Assembly (NCBI GenBank): GCA_014529385.2 | Contig: CM043948.1 | Coordinates: 82,680,760-82,744,759, forward strand | Length of the DNA stretch: 64,000 nucleotides | Direction: 5' to 3' | Origin: Adiantum capillus-veneris | Lineage: Eukaryota; Streptophyta; Polypodiopsida; Polypodiales; Pteridaceae | In this document: positions 1-11,085 of the stretch, piece after piece | Layout of the letters: each line of letters starts with the position of its first letter | How positions within the stretch are numbered: position 1 is the first letter of the stretch | Program-made: the position numbers and the translations under genes | The notes under the pieces: generated by a model | Told to the model about the DNA's origin: nothing | The model's input: only the letters and a program-made list of their open reading frames with translations | Databases searched by the model: none

Positions 1-26
1 CATATTATGCAACTCATAAAGTTTGG

Positions 27-138
27 GCATATTTGAAGTATAAGGACTATGGATTTTGTATTAACTAGAGGTCAAATATTTGAGCATATTTGAGGTATAA
101 GGATGATGGATTTTGTATTACTTAGAGGTCAAATTGTA
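27..138. repeat. 57-bp tandem duplication, two copies
   Basis: A block beginning GCATATTTGA at 27 recurs at 84. Both copies run through GGATTTTGTATTA to GAGGTCAAAT and differ by a few substitutions, so the duplication is old. It is not part of any recognised element. Confidence 0.8.
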
Positions 139-599
139 CATTCAAAATTAGTCAAACAAAAAACTTAAGCACTTGAGGAACGACAATTGTGGAGAATATG
201 TCTCCCATGAATTCCAACACTTCTGTGAGACATGACATCGACAGAGAGCTTATAGCTCCTCATACACCAGCCCAAGATGGATGAAAGAAAAGAGTGTATG
301 TCTCAAGAAATTCCTTGCAATTAGAGAGGTATTGGGTTGAATCTATGAAAACCACATTTCATGTGACCAATAGATCACTAATGAAGGCCCTAAATAGTGG
401 GGGTCTAGAAGAAGCCTTGAGTGGACATATACCTTTGTATGATCATTTTAGTCTTTGTCGTGAATTCCTTGCTCATGCGCTTAAGGAGTTTAGAAAAAAG
501 CTTGAATCTATAGCTTATGAATTTTATTACAATGTTTTCTACTCCCCCTCAAAGAAATAAAGCTAACATTTATGTTAAGGTGAGAATTGCTAGGGTCAA
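139..599. other. No gene recognised
   Basis: An open frame of 88 codons lies on the plus strand at 294-560, but its product matches nothing I recognise. It may be flanking debris of the LINE remnant that follows. Confidence 0.4.
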
Positions 600-1214
600 A
601 AGGAGCATTGTGGCACCTAACCTAGCCCTTGTCCTTGACCAACCTTCCTCTAAGGAGGAGTTAAAGGAAACTATTGCAAGATGAACAAGGAAAAAACAAC
701 TATTTTGGACGGTCTTCCCAATGAGTTCTTCAAGGTTTATTAGGACTTTCTCATACCCTACATTCCATTAGTGTGGCAAGAAGCGATTAGAGTAGGAGCT
801 CTTCCCACCAATAAAGTCGATATTGGAGTAATTAAATTAATCCATCAAAAGGCCCTAAAGAGGAGCTAGCCAATTGGAGACTCATTACATGTCCGACGTC
901 TATTTATAAGATTTTTTCCCTGACTCTAGCTAGAAGGCTTAGGCCCTTGATGGACGAATTTATCCTTAAAGAGCAGAAAGGATCCGTAAAAAGGTTGATT
1001 TATACTTAATGCAAGCATTGCTTTGTGGGAAGGCATGGAACATGTTCAAGAGTCGGGCCAAGATTTTGTCTTCTTTAAGATAGATTTTGACAAAGCTTAC
1101 AATCTAATTGGTATGGGGAAAAGAAAAGAGCAGATACATGTGATAGATGTGATAGAAGATTCAAGAAGGCTAAGAAGAAATGTATTGATGGATTCTTACA
1201 ACGTTCTATCTTGA
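600..1214 (+). pseudogene. LINE reverse transcriptase, N-terminal remnant
   Basis: Pieces in different frames line up with the start of a plant LINE reverse transcriptase. They are a linker with DGLPNEFFK (about 710), then ELANWRLIT and SIYKIFSLTLARRLRP (about 860-945), then LKEQKG, and after a frame change ALWEGMEHVQESGQDFVFF and KIDFDKAYN (to about 1100). These match the usual NWRPI, YK.LAK.LA.RL, EQ.GF and DF.KAYD signatures. The catalytic YADD region, endonuclease and 3' end are missing. Several stops and frameshifts make this an inactive fragment. A separate, better preserved LINE lies at 38818-40660. Confidence 0.75.
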
Positions 1215-2398
1215 AAATGGATGATGTTCAAGGGAAAGCTTTCCATTACAATATATCATTGTCTCTCTTTTAGAAACCACATAGTTGAGGAGTGTCGTCT
1301 TTAACTGTGTAGAGGTGTCTTGGGAGAAGTCATACTTACCAAGGACCTTTTAGGCATAGATTAGGTTGTTTTTGAGTGGTTGATGAGTTTGGCTATGACA
1401 AAGTCTGAGAGTTGATACTCATTTCATAACAAGAACAAGAAAAATCAGTGTTTGTGAACACTTTCCATGACATTTTTGTTGATTTGACTAAAAGTAGGGT
1501 AAGTAGATATGGAGGTGGATTTCTAACCTATCTCACCCTCTGAATTATCACCAGTGTTGCTTCATGAAATTCAAAGTTTTAGGTTTCAAACTCCTAAGCT
1601 CGAAAGACCTCAAAATCGCATTGCTGGTGATGGATAGGTCTTGAAAAAATTGTGGAAAGTCTGTGGTAAGTCAAAACTAGCTTCTGGGAAAAAAGTCAAA
1701 GTTTGGCAAAAAAAAAACACTTTTGTGTTAGATGCATGAAAATTTATTTATTTTTGGCTAAAAGTACTTGTAAAGTACTATATTTCCAAAAGCAGACAAA
1801 CTTCATGAAACTTACCAAGTGATTTGTTTATAGTGTGAACATTAAGTGCAAGAAAAGAAATGGAAAAACCCCTTTATTTTAACCTTAGAGATAATAACCA
1901 TGCTTATTATTTCCTACCCTAACTTTTTGAAATTTTCTTAAAGGGGATTTGATATACGGTAGTAATAGAGCACATGTGTCAATTTTCAAGTGATTTGGAA
2001 AAGTTTTCAGTAGTTCAGATAGCCTTAAATTGCATCAAAAATTGCCAAACACTAAAAGTACCAAGAAAGTGTGCTAAACTTGCCCAAGACTTGTAAAAAT
2101 TGATTTAGAGCTTATTGAAAAATGGTGAAAAATGGTCAACAAAAGTGAAAAAACGTGCTTTTTTTAGCCAGTAGATATAAGCATCCTTATTATCTCTTAT
2201 TAGTCAAAGAGTGCATTTTAAGGATTTTTTGATTGTCAAGGGTAGAAAACCTATCATATAAATAGCTCGAGAAATTTGGAGTCATTTGGACACTCTTTGC
2301 CACTAAAAATGTTTAGGAATTGAAGGTTACAGATTGGTCCTTTGGCTAATTTTGCAAATTTGATATTGAAAATTTTGACTAGGAGTCATTGTATATGC
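1215..2398. other. AT-rich non-coding stretch
   Basis: I see no open frame of note and no recognised domain. Near 1891-1912 and 2188-2207 there are A/T-rich stretches with TTATTAT cores, but no convincing element boundary. Confidence 0.5.
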
Positions 2399-2536
2399 TT
2401 GTAGCTAATAGGTTGACTTGTATATTTTTTATTTTATAGGATTGATTGAGATTTTACACGATTGATACTTGTAGCTAATAGATTGACTTGTATATTGTTG
2501 ATTTTATGGGATTGATCGAGATCAAGCTTGAGTTAA
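2399..2536. repeat. 69-bp tandem duplication
   Basis: CTTGTAGCTAATAG at 2399 recurs at 2468. Both copies continue through TTGACTTGTATATT and GGATTGAT, ending in GAGAT. Copies differ at a few positions. Confidence 0.8.
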
Positions 2537-2615
2537 GAGCCAGTTTGGAATTGCGAGAACTAAAATAGATTGATATTGGTTCTAAAGGCTAGGTATTCAA
2601 TTTCATTGAGCATCA

Positions 2616-2991
2616 TTGATCTTTATGTACCTTAGATTAGGCCGTGTACTAGAAAATGAGGGTTTTAACAGAGAGACTAAGAGCAAAGTGTCAACTGAGG
2701 AGAATGTAAACCAAGAGGGACCTTTAGAGACTATAGTTGAAGAAGTGCTAGACAATAATTCCAACTATAGTTCAAAAATGTCTCCTTTTTCTACTCATTT
2801 GGGTACTAGAAGTTCGCTCAAGTTTAAGCATATATTGACCTTCTATAAGACCAACAAACATGGGGCTCATATTTATTTGGATCCTAATGATGAATATGTG
2901 GTTAGAGTTAATGACCATACTATAGAATTCAAAGAGGATGTTAGAGCCAAAAACATTCTACACGGACCAAAATGGAGTGCAATACTTAAAG
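2616..2991 (+). CDS. Hypothetical ORF cut by a solo LTR
   Basis: This frame is open from 2616 and reads a polar, acidic product of about 125 residues before entering the solo LTR at 2992. The last six codons and the stop of the apparent ORF (to 3011) are LTR sequence. Removing the LTR and one TSD copy would give a stop four codons later. An open run at 3818-3922 on the other side is offset by one base, so the two are not one frame. No family is recognised. It could be a fragment of an older element or chance. Confidence 0.25.
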
Positions 2992-3812
2992 TGTTAGGAA
3001 ATAAGACGTAGCTAAATAGATAATTGAGTAGATTACTTAATGGAGAGAGACAGATTTACATACACGAGATTATAGAGTAGAGAGAGAGAGAGAGTACACA
3101 CGATATACGTGGTTCACCCAATGTGGGCTACGTCCACGGGAAAGCAGCCACTCAATGGCTTTAGTACTTCAAAACAAGAAGTAGTTTACAAAGGGATTAT
3201 ACCCTTAATGGAGCTCCCGCCTTGCTTCACTCTCACCACCTCACACTCACCTTGTTGCATCAACTTCACACTATGAAATGTGTGTAGAAATGGCCTCCTT
3301 TTATAATCCAAAAGGGCTGCCCTCTCTTATGAGAGACAGCCATGTGTAGTCGCCCTTGTGCGAATAAGTCCAAATCGGACCCTCCAATCCGCCCATGTGT
3401 GGCCGCCCTTGAGAAGACAAGTCCGCTTTTGAATTCGGCCACCGGCCATTGAATTCGGCCACCGGCCATCGGCCATTGACTTTCGGCCACCGGCCACCGG
3501 CCATTGACTTCCGACCACTGGCCATCGGCCATTGACTACCGGCCAACCGACCGGTTGTTTTTCGACCACTTTTCGGCCGCCATCCGGCCATAATATTCCG
3601 GCGAAAAGAAATATTCCGGCGAAAAAAAAAGTCTCGGGGACGGAGGCCCCCAAGGCCTCTAAAGTTGCCCCTGATTCTTGTCCGTGAAAATTTTGGTTTC
3701 CGGTGAGTGATTTTCCTTCACGCACGATGGCTTCTCCTCATAATGGGGGCCTTACAAATGTGCGCTTTTACCACAGAAAATTACAAGGGTAAATCAGGCT
3801 CCATACTTAACA
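2992..3812 (-). mobile_element. Solo LTR, copia family 1
   Basis: An 821-bp LTR starts TGTTAGGAAAT and ends ATACTTAACA, flanked by a perfect 5-bp TSD, TAAAG, at 2987-2991 and 3813-3817. It is the same family as the LTRs at 42657, 47452 and 57233. Orientation is taken from the full element at 42657-48182, whose polyprotein reads on the minus strand with LTRs in this orientation. The TATA-box equivalent near 3298-3308 is altered to ATTATAAAAG. It holds four GGCCATTGA repeat units and a (GA)n run near 3077-3095. No internal coding region remains, as expected after LTR-LTR recombination. Confidence 0.93.
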
Positions 3813-4256
3813 TAAAGATCATAAATCTTGACGCTGTAGACTCCATACATGACCACCAAAGAGGGATCCTAGTGCTAGAGGAGTCCTACCATGTGGCAAG
3901 CAAGATTTTTTTAGCAAACTAAAATTGTAGCAAATGAATGAAGATGGAGGTTAATGCATGCATTAATATTAACTTTTTTAATATCATATTCATTTATTTC
4001 GATCCAAGGTTTAAACATGATACTTAGAGTTTGATATACATAAATAAATTTAGTGCCATTGTGTGAGTGGATAACTCAAACTTTTCTCACATATCACTTG
4101 CTAAATTTTCATTTAGCCAAAACACAAATAAATACTTTTCGCTTCAGAGCAACATCCCTTTTGCAAAACGTCAAAGCCTTGTTAGAAAAGCTACATATGC
4201 GATAAGTTGTTTCAAGGTAAGCATTCAAAGACAAGCACTCAACAAACAAAGATTTT
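3813..4256. other. Downstream flank of the gene at 4257-6011
   Basis: This is AT-rich DNA between the solo LTR and the last exon-like block. On the minus strand the stop codon at 4259-4257 overlaps AATAAAA, which could serve as a polyadenylation signal. No other gene is seen. Confidence 0.35.
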
Positions 4257-6011
4257 TTATTTGATACCATGGAGCCCATAACTATGAGGAATCACATTCA
4301 TCATCGATGAAAACATTGGATCCTTGATGCTCCTCTCAAAAATCGCATAATTGTATCTTGTGTCAGTAGCCATGGTTTTTTCTATCTCCTCTGCATACAT
4401 CTGCAAAGCACTTTCATAAAAAAGAGACTATATTTCCAGTATCAGTCCTCTACAAAGGTTAGACACAAATATTACACAATGCAAAACATGTGAGCACTTT
4501 TATTGAGCTATAATGGCATCATCAATATCCATTGAAGCACCAACACGACCAGCCAAGCTGATAAAATAAGAGCAGTGCCACAACCAAGCTCTATAAATAA
4601 ACTTCCAACCAACATAAAATCTCAACAAAGCAAGAAATGAATGCATTACTCTCTTGCATGGAGCCACGCCAAGTCTCCTTTGATGAAGATCCGGCATGTG
4701 ATGTCTTGGGGAGGTAGTCAAGCATGTAGGAGTCAAGAGATTGCAATCCTAAATGATGGAATAGTGGAATACTATCTGCAACATTGCGAGGGGGTCTAGA
4801 ACTAGCTCGATGAATCATGAACAATATTGAGCAATGGAACTACAACAAGAAAGATAAATATACACATAATCACAACAGTGAGAATTGAAAAATCATTCTT
4901 TCAAAGAATCAAAAGCTAATAAATACCTTAGAGAGACCTCTAACACTTTCAACAAAGTTGTAAGCAGAGTGAGATAGTACTATGATGTAGCAATCCACTA
5001 TCAATTGTGAAGCCTGACACGCTCTCTCAAGACATCCAATACTACCTCCTGTATTTAATTTGAAAAATTTAAAACAATCTAGGGTTAAAACATATGTATA
5101 TAATTTATTAAATCACAACACACATGAGCAAGCAACATACATCATAAAGCAACTTTCCAAAAAGCATCTAGTCGATGGCCACCATGTCTCAATTTGTTTA
5201 GCTGATTCTTCATAATCATTGTAATGATTTTTTGTCTTTATCTGGAAATCCTTGTAAGTATTTTTTGCGGTCGGCTTTACAAATATTAGAAAATTTTATC
5301 GACTCATCTGAAAAATGTGTTGTGAAAATGCATGAGTATTCATGCTATGAAGAAATTGAGAAAAAAATATTATCAGACTCATATCATGATCCAAGAAAAA
5401 AAAAACTTAAAACCATGTCAAACTTACAAATTCATCCATTGAAGTCCCAAAAGCGATGCAATCTCTAAGACCTTTGAAGGATCAATAAGAGTGCATAGAA
5501 CTATACAATGCTTCTCCTTGATTGGCAAGGAGCGCTCTCTAATGGCAACAATCCAAGCAACAATTCTGTGGTTGCCTTCCCTTACATATATCATCTTATT
5601 CGACATGACTTTTGAATCTAATATCTTTGCTAATTCCTTTTTAAACTCCTCATTAGTTTCCTTTTCATGGTCATCGAATTTTTTTTCGATGTCATCTAGA
5701 AATAAAGAAAACATGAATCATGCAAATGGACATCGAGCACAAGAACAATCAAGCACATTAGGCTTGTCTACTCGACCTCAAGACTTGCAACATATGGAAC
5801 CACCACCATGGAAATATTAGCTTCATTTGGAACTAGGTCTAAATTATGCAAGGACCCAAGAAACACATCTTCTTGGATCTCCATTTCATCTTCTGCAGGG
5901 GTAGTTATTTCCCTGAACTAGCAAAATTGGATTTAGAAATAGAGCTAAAAATATCACTAGTGGACATGGGTGTGTTACTTTGCTTTACCCCTAGTGCCAC
6001 TTGATCTTCCT
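4257..6011 (-). pseudogene. Multi-exon gene remnant of unknown function
   Basis: Six open blocks on the minus strand are separated by intron-like sequence with GT/AG borders. Block A is 6011 to about 5777 (acceptor TTTTATTAG; one 1-base frameshift). Block B is 5695-5428 (acceptor TTTATTTCTAG, donor GTAAGT). Block C is 5344-5141 (acceptor TTCTTCATAG, donor GTATGT; one in-frame TAA). Block D is 5048-4927 (acceptor AAATACAG, donor GTATTT). Block E is 4839-4591 (acceptor TTGTTGTAG), in phase with D. Block F is 4400-4257 (acceptor GCTTTGCAG; 47 codons and TAA). Block B carries YVREGNHRIVAW, loosely like the GxHR loop of ParB/sulfiredoxin-type domains. The B-C join is in phase. The C-D phase does not fit and E has a frame problem, so it is decayed or misassembled by me. 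The 5' end is lost at the junction with a gypsy fragment near 6030. Confidence 0.5.
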
Positions 6012-6029
6012 CTAATAAAAGAAAACTCG

Positions 6030-6836
6030 TTTAAGGAGATGCGATACAATCTGCACTTGTCAAACACTTTTCATAAACATGATAGATGTTCTTTCCAAGA
6101 GGAATAAACACAAAGGTCATCTAAGAAAGCTTCACAAACTTCCTCAAATATTCTCGAAAAGGAGTGTTTATTAATCTTTGGAAGGTAGCAGGGGCATTGG
6201 TTAAGCCAAAATCCATAACACGAAATGCAAACACTCCGAATTCGATTATAAAGGCCGTTTAACCTTGGTCCTCTAGTGTAATTTTGATTTGATTGTATCC
6301 AAAGTATTCATCTGAAAAGCTATAAGCTTCCTTCACCGCGACTCTTTCAAGCACATGTTCTGAATATGGCAAGGGATAATGGTCCCTCCTAGTGGCGCTA
6401 CTTGAGATCCATGCACCCTTTGAGTTTCCCATTCTTTTTCGGAATAATAATTATTGGATTCTGAGTGCTCAATAGGGTTTATGAATCCGCATTTGACAAG
6501 CTTTTCAATCTCTTCTTCAATAATCTTTGCATACTTAGGATTCATTGGGTAGGGTCGTTGCTGGACTGCTTTAGCCATGCTATTCATGGGAATTGTGTGT
6601 TGCACCACGGAAGGTGGAACACCTTTCATATCATGATATGTCCAAGCAAATATATCCTTGAATTCATTGAGAAGTTCTTTAAGTACATACTCCTCAGTCT
6701 CTGTCAGATCTTGGGCAATGAAAACAGGTTTGGACTCCTCACCTGGTTCAACTAACTCTATTTCCTTAACTATCACTGGACCATCATAGACTCCATTGCT
6801 CCCATCGATAGGTGTTCTCTGAGCCTTTGTATACAC
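6030..6836 (-). pseudogene. Ty3/gypsy reverse transcriptase fragment
   Basis: The 167-codon open part (6836-6333) reads KDIFAWTYHDMKGVP, then QQRPYPMNPKYA and EEIEKLVKCGFINPIEHSE, the RT entry region of Ty3/gypsy. Reading on below 6333, with stops and frame changes, come [38 protein letters not shown] and a DDLCVYS version of the catalytic motif. Homology stops after CRLYRISLN near 6030, next to the acceptor of the gene remnant. RNase H and integrase are missing on this strand. A matching RNase H begins on the opposite strand at 17680. Confidence 0.8.
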
Positions 6837-7483
6837 AACCTTACGTTCCTCTATGGTGTAGTCTTGAAATGATTAGGTGTAGGGTGTAAGTCTGTGGGCT
6901 CTTGTTGTTCTGTGAACTGTGATTTCTCTTATGCTTCCTTTTGTTGTTGAGCTAACTCTCGATTTTGTCGTGTCCTAATGGTATGGCTCAACTTTGGATT
7001 CTTTGTAGCCTCTAGTTGTGCAATGTCAATGGGTTGTGGACTTCACCACATAACGCTTTGCAGGTATTCACCCCAGTTATCTACTAGCTTACGATGAGCA
7101 TCACATGTCCCTATATAATTAAGCCATTCTGCGATAGATTTCTTTTCATTTATTCTAGCACACACATTTCCTCGATATTGTCACCTCTTATATCTCTTAC
7201 TCTTCTTGTCTATTTTTTTATTACAGCCGATCTCTAGTGAAGAGTCACTAGATGAATCGCTACTCGTGTCTTTTCCTCTTTCGGATAGATTGTCATCTAG
7301 GGTACCATTGGGCCTTGAATGGTTCGTCCCCACATTTGCACCAAGATTTAACTCAGATTCTTAGTCTTCAAAGTCACTTTCAATTGATGATTTTGACTCC
7401 AAATCGTGTAGGCTATAGTCTTTTGAGACGCTACTAGTTCCGATGTTAGTCAAGCCTCCATCTTGTAGGTCATCAGAAGCTAT
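6837..7483 (-). other. Protease-RT linker of the gypsy element, decayed
   Basis: This lies between the protease and RT of the same minus-strand gypsy element. No long open frame or extra domain is seen. Confidence 0.4.
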
Positions 7484-8056
7484 CTACATTGCTCCTATCA
7501 TATTTAAAGGTATGAGTGGTGGCATTTTATCCCCCTTAGGTATTACCGAGGTCGTCTCCCTATTTCCCCAAGTGTCTATGGTTGCTTCTAGGTGGACCCA
7601 ATCCACGTTGTCAGACTCAGTCATCCCAGGTAGAACATCCAAACAAGGGGAATCTTTTCCAACATCAGTATCCATTTTACACCTGTAACAATACTGCAAT
7701 GGGGCTGAGTGAATTGTGGTGTCAGATCTATGATCAATTATAAATATGTTTCCTAGAGGATGTGCCCGACCATTTATAAGATCAACTCGAATGACAGAGT
7801 CTTGGAACTGCAAGTAGACATGGTTTTTAGAACAGTCATGCACCATTTTTGCTTCCCTCATGAAAGGACGTCCTAAGATCATCTCAGATGACATAGTGTG
7901 CTTGGCAAAATTCATAACAATGAAGGTATGCCTTATTTTGTGTCCAAAGACCTTGATCTTGAGATCTTCTAGCATCCCATTAGGCTTAACAATAGTCACA
8001 TTGGCCATCTTTACCACTATGTTTGTAGTCCCAAGGTGAGGTATTCCCATAGTTTC
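7484..8056 (-). pseudogene. Gypsy retropepsin, C-terminal half
   Basis: The frame contains HLGTTNIVVKMANVTIVKP, LEDLKIKVFG and then EMILGRPFMREAKMV, the flap and ILGRPF signature of a Ty3/gypsy aspartic protease, followed by an acidic linker toward the RT. The catalytic half lies at 9616-10056. The solo LTR at 8057-9615 splits the domain: the codons read NCWE on one side and TMGIPHLG on the other, in phase once the LTR is excluded. This is the conventional protease upstream of RT, distinct from the extra one downstream of integrase at 19498-20743. Confidence 0.8.
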
Positions 8057-8405
8057 TGTCATAAAAACTAATATCTAATGTTAAACTGATCATTTAATAT
8101 GGGGAAGTACCAAGGGAGTAAAGGCTAGAATATTGGTAAGGCTGTTAGACCGGTCTCTACATGGATCCAAAGGAGGAAAAATAGGGATCCAAAGGGGGTA
8201 GTCTACAAAAGAGCAATGTGCATCAGTGGAGCTTAAAAGACCTAAGGTTCGGCTCCATTAAGACCTCCATAGGCTAAGGTTCCAAAAATTAACTAATAAG
8301 TCTGGTCAAAGCTGGGAAAATTGGATGGTGGTGGGAAGACTCAAAAGTCTTCCCACATCCATATCAAGGAGGGGGCGAGCCCTAAGAGTAGGGGAGGAGA
8401 GAGAA

Positions 8406-8425
8406 ACACACACACACACACACAC
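8406..8425. repeat. (AC)n microsatellite in solo LTR
   Basis: About ten AC units. It creates spurious repetitive open frames on both strands. Confidence 0.9.
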
Positions 8426-8937
8426 TCCAAAGCTTCCCCCAAAGGGAATACTAGACACATGGCAGACTCCTAGCCCATTTGCCCCCAATTTTCCCTCAAA
8501 TCCTATTGGATGACCATAGAGGTGGACCAATGAGAATTAGTCTAGAGTAAAATTAGTCTAATTAATTTTAAAATGCTTGATAAAATAACCAATAGAAATT
8601 AAGCTCCCTAGAAGACTATGGACAGTCTACCAAGGGGTCCAATGAGCATCCAACAGCCTAGAAGACTATTAGACAATCTACCAAGGGGTCCAATGGCTTG
8701 CTTGATTCCTATTGGTCAGAAGACTAAGAGGTCCAATGAGAGTTTTAATAAATTATTTAATTACTTAAAGCTTTCACAAAAAGGAGAAAGGGGAACACAT
8801 GTCACAAGGCTATCAATTATGCTTCCAATTTGTGATTGGCTAAGCTTTGCAAGAGTCAATGGGAGGCCAACAAGAGTAATTGGCAAGAGGGGTCAACCAA
8901 GAAGAGAGAGAGGGCTACATATTTGGCTAACACATTG

Positions 8938-8939
<2 letters not shown>

Positions 8940-8968
<29 letters not shown>

Positions 8969-8969
8969 A
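8940..8969. repeat. (CA)n microsatellite in solo LTR
   Basis: About fourteen CA units in the same LTR. Confidence 0.9.
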
Positions 8970-9615
8970 CTCATGTGTGCAAGAAGAACACCATCTCCTT
9001 CTCCAAGCATTGAGAAGTAGAGGCCTACACCAACAACTCTTGGCTATGGAATGCAAATCCAACCAAGAGCCAAGCTTCAATGGTATCCTCATCTCCTCAA
9101 CCATGCTAATTACTAAGTTAATCTATGCTATTGGAGTGATTATGTGAGGAGAATACTTCTTTCTTGTAAGATACATATTCTTCCTCTCAATATATCCTCA
9201 TTCCCTGCTAGCTCTCACCATTTTTGAAGGTATGGGAGGTCTTGGGACACTAGGTGCGTTTTTCAAGCATAATTTGGTGCATGAAGCTTCCATCTTCATT
9301 GCACCAACGAGTTTTGTCAAGGAACACAAGAATTGTATTGTACAAAAGTCTCCTTTGATGGGAGAAGCTATAATACAAAGCCTTTATGGAGGGGGGACCG
9401 GCTCCATGTAAATCCGGTCCTCAACCATTGTCAATTGTTCTATTTCTCTTTCTTTTCAAGTATTGTCTATGCCAAATTAGCTAGGTGTAAATTGCTATGT
9501 TGCTTTCTCAAATTAAGTACTCTCTCTATGATCTTTAGGAACTTGTTATTAATGAAATGTTGACTATGTTATCAATTTTGGCTACACACAAGTTACTAGT
9601 GCATTAAATGTTACA

Positions 9616-10056
9616 AATTCCCAACAATTTTTAGTCACAATGCTAACCCCAGTACCACCATCAAGGATTCCCTTCATAGTTAATCCCTTGGTAGTGATTG
9701 GCATGGTCACATTGGATTCATCGCCTTCAAAGTATTGTCCCAACTTGTTAACAAATACTTCAACAACAGAGTTCTCATCTAGGTAGGGTTGTGGGTCTAA
9801 GTGTTCCTTGTCTATTGGTACCTCCCTAGCTCCATCCATCTGTGCAAATTGTGGTAGCCCGACTTTCAGTTCTCCATTGAGGAAAGCACGAAGAGCTAGG
9901 AATAGCTCGGGGTCTCCATATAGTTTGGACATGAAGGTGATTCTAACTTCTGAAGAAGCCATGAAATCCATCAATTTGGCAATATTTAACGTCACTTTTT
10001 GGGCTTCAGTCCCTTTACGTGGGGAAGATGGGATCTCCATTTCTTTGATAGGTTAG
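9616..10056 (-). pseudogene. Gypsy retropepsin, catalytic half
   Basis: The open frame at 10040-9582 reads through a gag-protease linker to TMKGILDGGTGVSIVTKNCWE near 9690-9620. This is the retropepsin active-site region, with D-G-G in place of the usual D-S/T-G. It breaks at NCWE, where the solo LTR enters, and resumes at 8056. Upstream (10057-10250) the frame is broken. The matching gag lies at 15356-17672, beyond the copia insertion. Confidence 0.75.
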
Positions 10057-10250
10057 GTAATCCCTCTGTAAACATTCTCTACAACAAGAAGGGAGTACAC
10101 ACACTTTCCCATGACTTCAAGTCACTTTCTTCTTGGATGACACTTGGTATGGATAGTGGTCTATGGACTTTGTGAGGTTGCTTTTGCATAAGGAACACGG
10201 TGTCTGTAATTTAGATCTGCCTAGGTGCTGGCTCTAGATCCCTTTGGATC

Positions 10251-10394
10251 TAGTGTGCAATGGGAAGATGGATAGCCATAGAGTGATGGGTGTATATACA
10301 ATGCTTGGGGGGAAAAAACCTCCTAAAGAGGGAAAAAATGCCCCGACGATCCTAGTGTGTTCACACACATCAGTACCACATGTATATGGTAACA
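10251..10394 (-). repeat. Truncated 3' LTR of the decayed copia
   Basis: From TAGTGTGCAATGG to GTATATGGTAACA this matches the inner part of the LTR at 15125-15350. The first ~80 bp of the LTR are absent here. The A/C-rich tract after 10394 is the antisense polypurine tract. Confidence 0.85.
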
Positions 10395-10520
10395 AATCCC
10401 CCCTAGAGTGATGCAGTGAATGAGAGCTGGCACATGAGTAAAGGGAAGTGCCATGCCCTGAGGACATGATCAGTCCACAAAGGGGAGTAAGCCCAAAGCT
10501 TTGCGAAAAGCTTCGAGCTT

Positions 10521-10980
10521 CTAACAAGACAATGCCTTTGTGAAAAAATCTACAAGGTTGTCCTGTGTTGGCACATAAGCCAAGATGATCTCTCCTGCTG
10601 AGAGCCTCTCCCTGACATAGTGGTAATGCACCTCAATGTGCTTTTGTGCGAGCATGAAAAATTGGGTTCCTCGCAACTGCCAATGCGCTCTGACTGCCAG
10701 TGTAGATAGTGTTGGCAGTGTTCTATCCAACACGCAAATTAGCCATAAGGCGTCTGAGCCATACACACTCAACCGTAGCTGTGAAGACTGCCCTGTACTC
10801 AACCTCACAACTAGAAGTGGCCACAGTAGGTTGCTTCTTGTTCAACCATGATATACATGAGCTGTCGAGCATGAAACAAAAACCACTTGTGGACACTCGC
10901 ATGTCAAAACAACCAGCCCAATCTGAGCCCGGAAAAGCATGTAAGTCTGGCGGCAATGATCCCCCCTTGGGATAAAACAA
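10521..10980 (-). pseudogene. Copia RNase H
   Basis: Reads SDWAGCFDMRVSTSGF, CISWLNKKQPTVATSSCEVE and, after a frameshift, HIEVHYHYVRERL and VDFFTKAL, the standard end of copia pol. A short stretch between the two frames is scrambled. It continues in frame, through stops, from the RT at 11086-11904. Confidence 0.85.
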
Positions 10981-11085
10981 GCCAAGATGTAAAGTGCCAC
11001 TAAGGTAGCGGAAAATCCTCTTGACAGCCTACCAATGCTTAGACCTTGGGCTATGCATAAATTTGCTCACCTGTGAGACTGCAAA

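Larger units (their letters stand above)
8057..9615. mobile_element. Long solo LTR inside the gypsy protease
   Basis: A 1,559-bp segment starts TGTCATAAAAACTAATATC and ends TAAATGTTACA. It sits exactly between two halves of one retropepsin coding frame. Flanks are GTTTC (8052-8056) and AATTC (9616-9620), consistent with an old TSD that has lost two of five matches. It contains diverged direct repeats around CAAGGGGTCCAATG (8630-8695) and two (CA)n tracts. No coding domain is seen. The length and TG/CA ends fit a gypsy-type LTR left by recombination. Orientation is not determined. Confidence 0.7.

Noticed and set aside
3266-3725. Overlapping minus-strand ORFs rich in Trp-Pro-Val-Ala-Gly (also at 42949-43349, 47728-47998 and 57320-57766)
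   Set aside because: They are translations of the GC-rich minisatellite in the copia family 1 LTR. They recur in every LTR copy and in several frames, with no start context or domain.
2616-3922. A host ORF continuous across the solo LTR at 2992-3812
   Set aside because: After removing the LTR and one TSD, the right-hand open run is one base out of frame and the left-hand frame stops four codons on.
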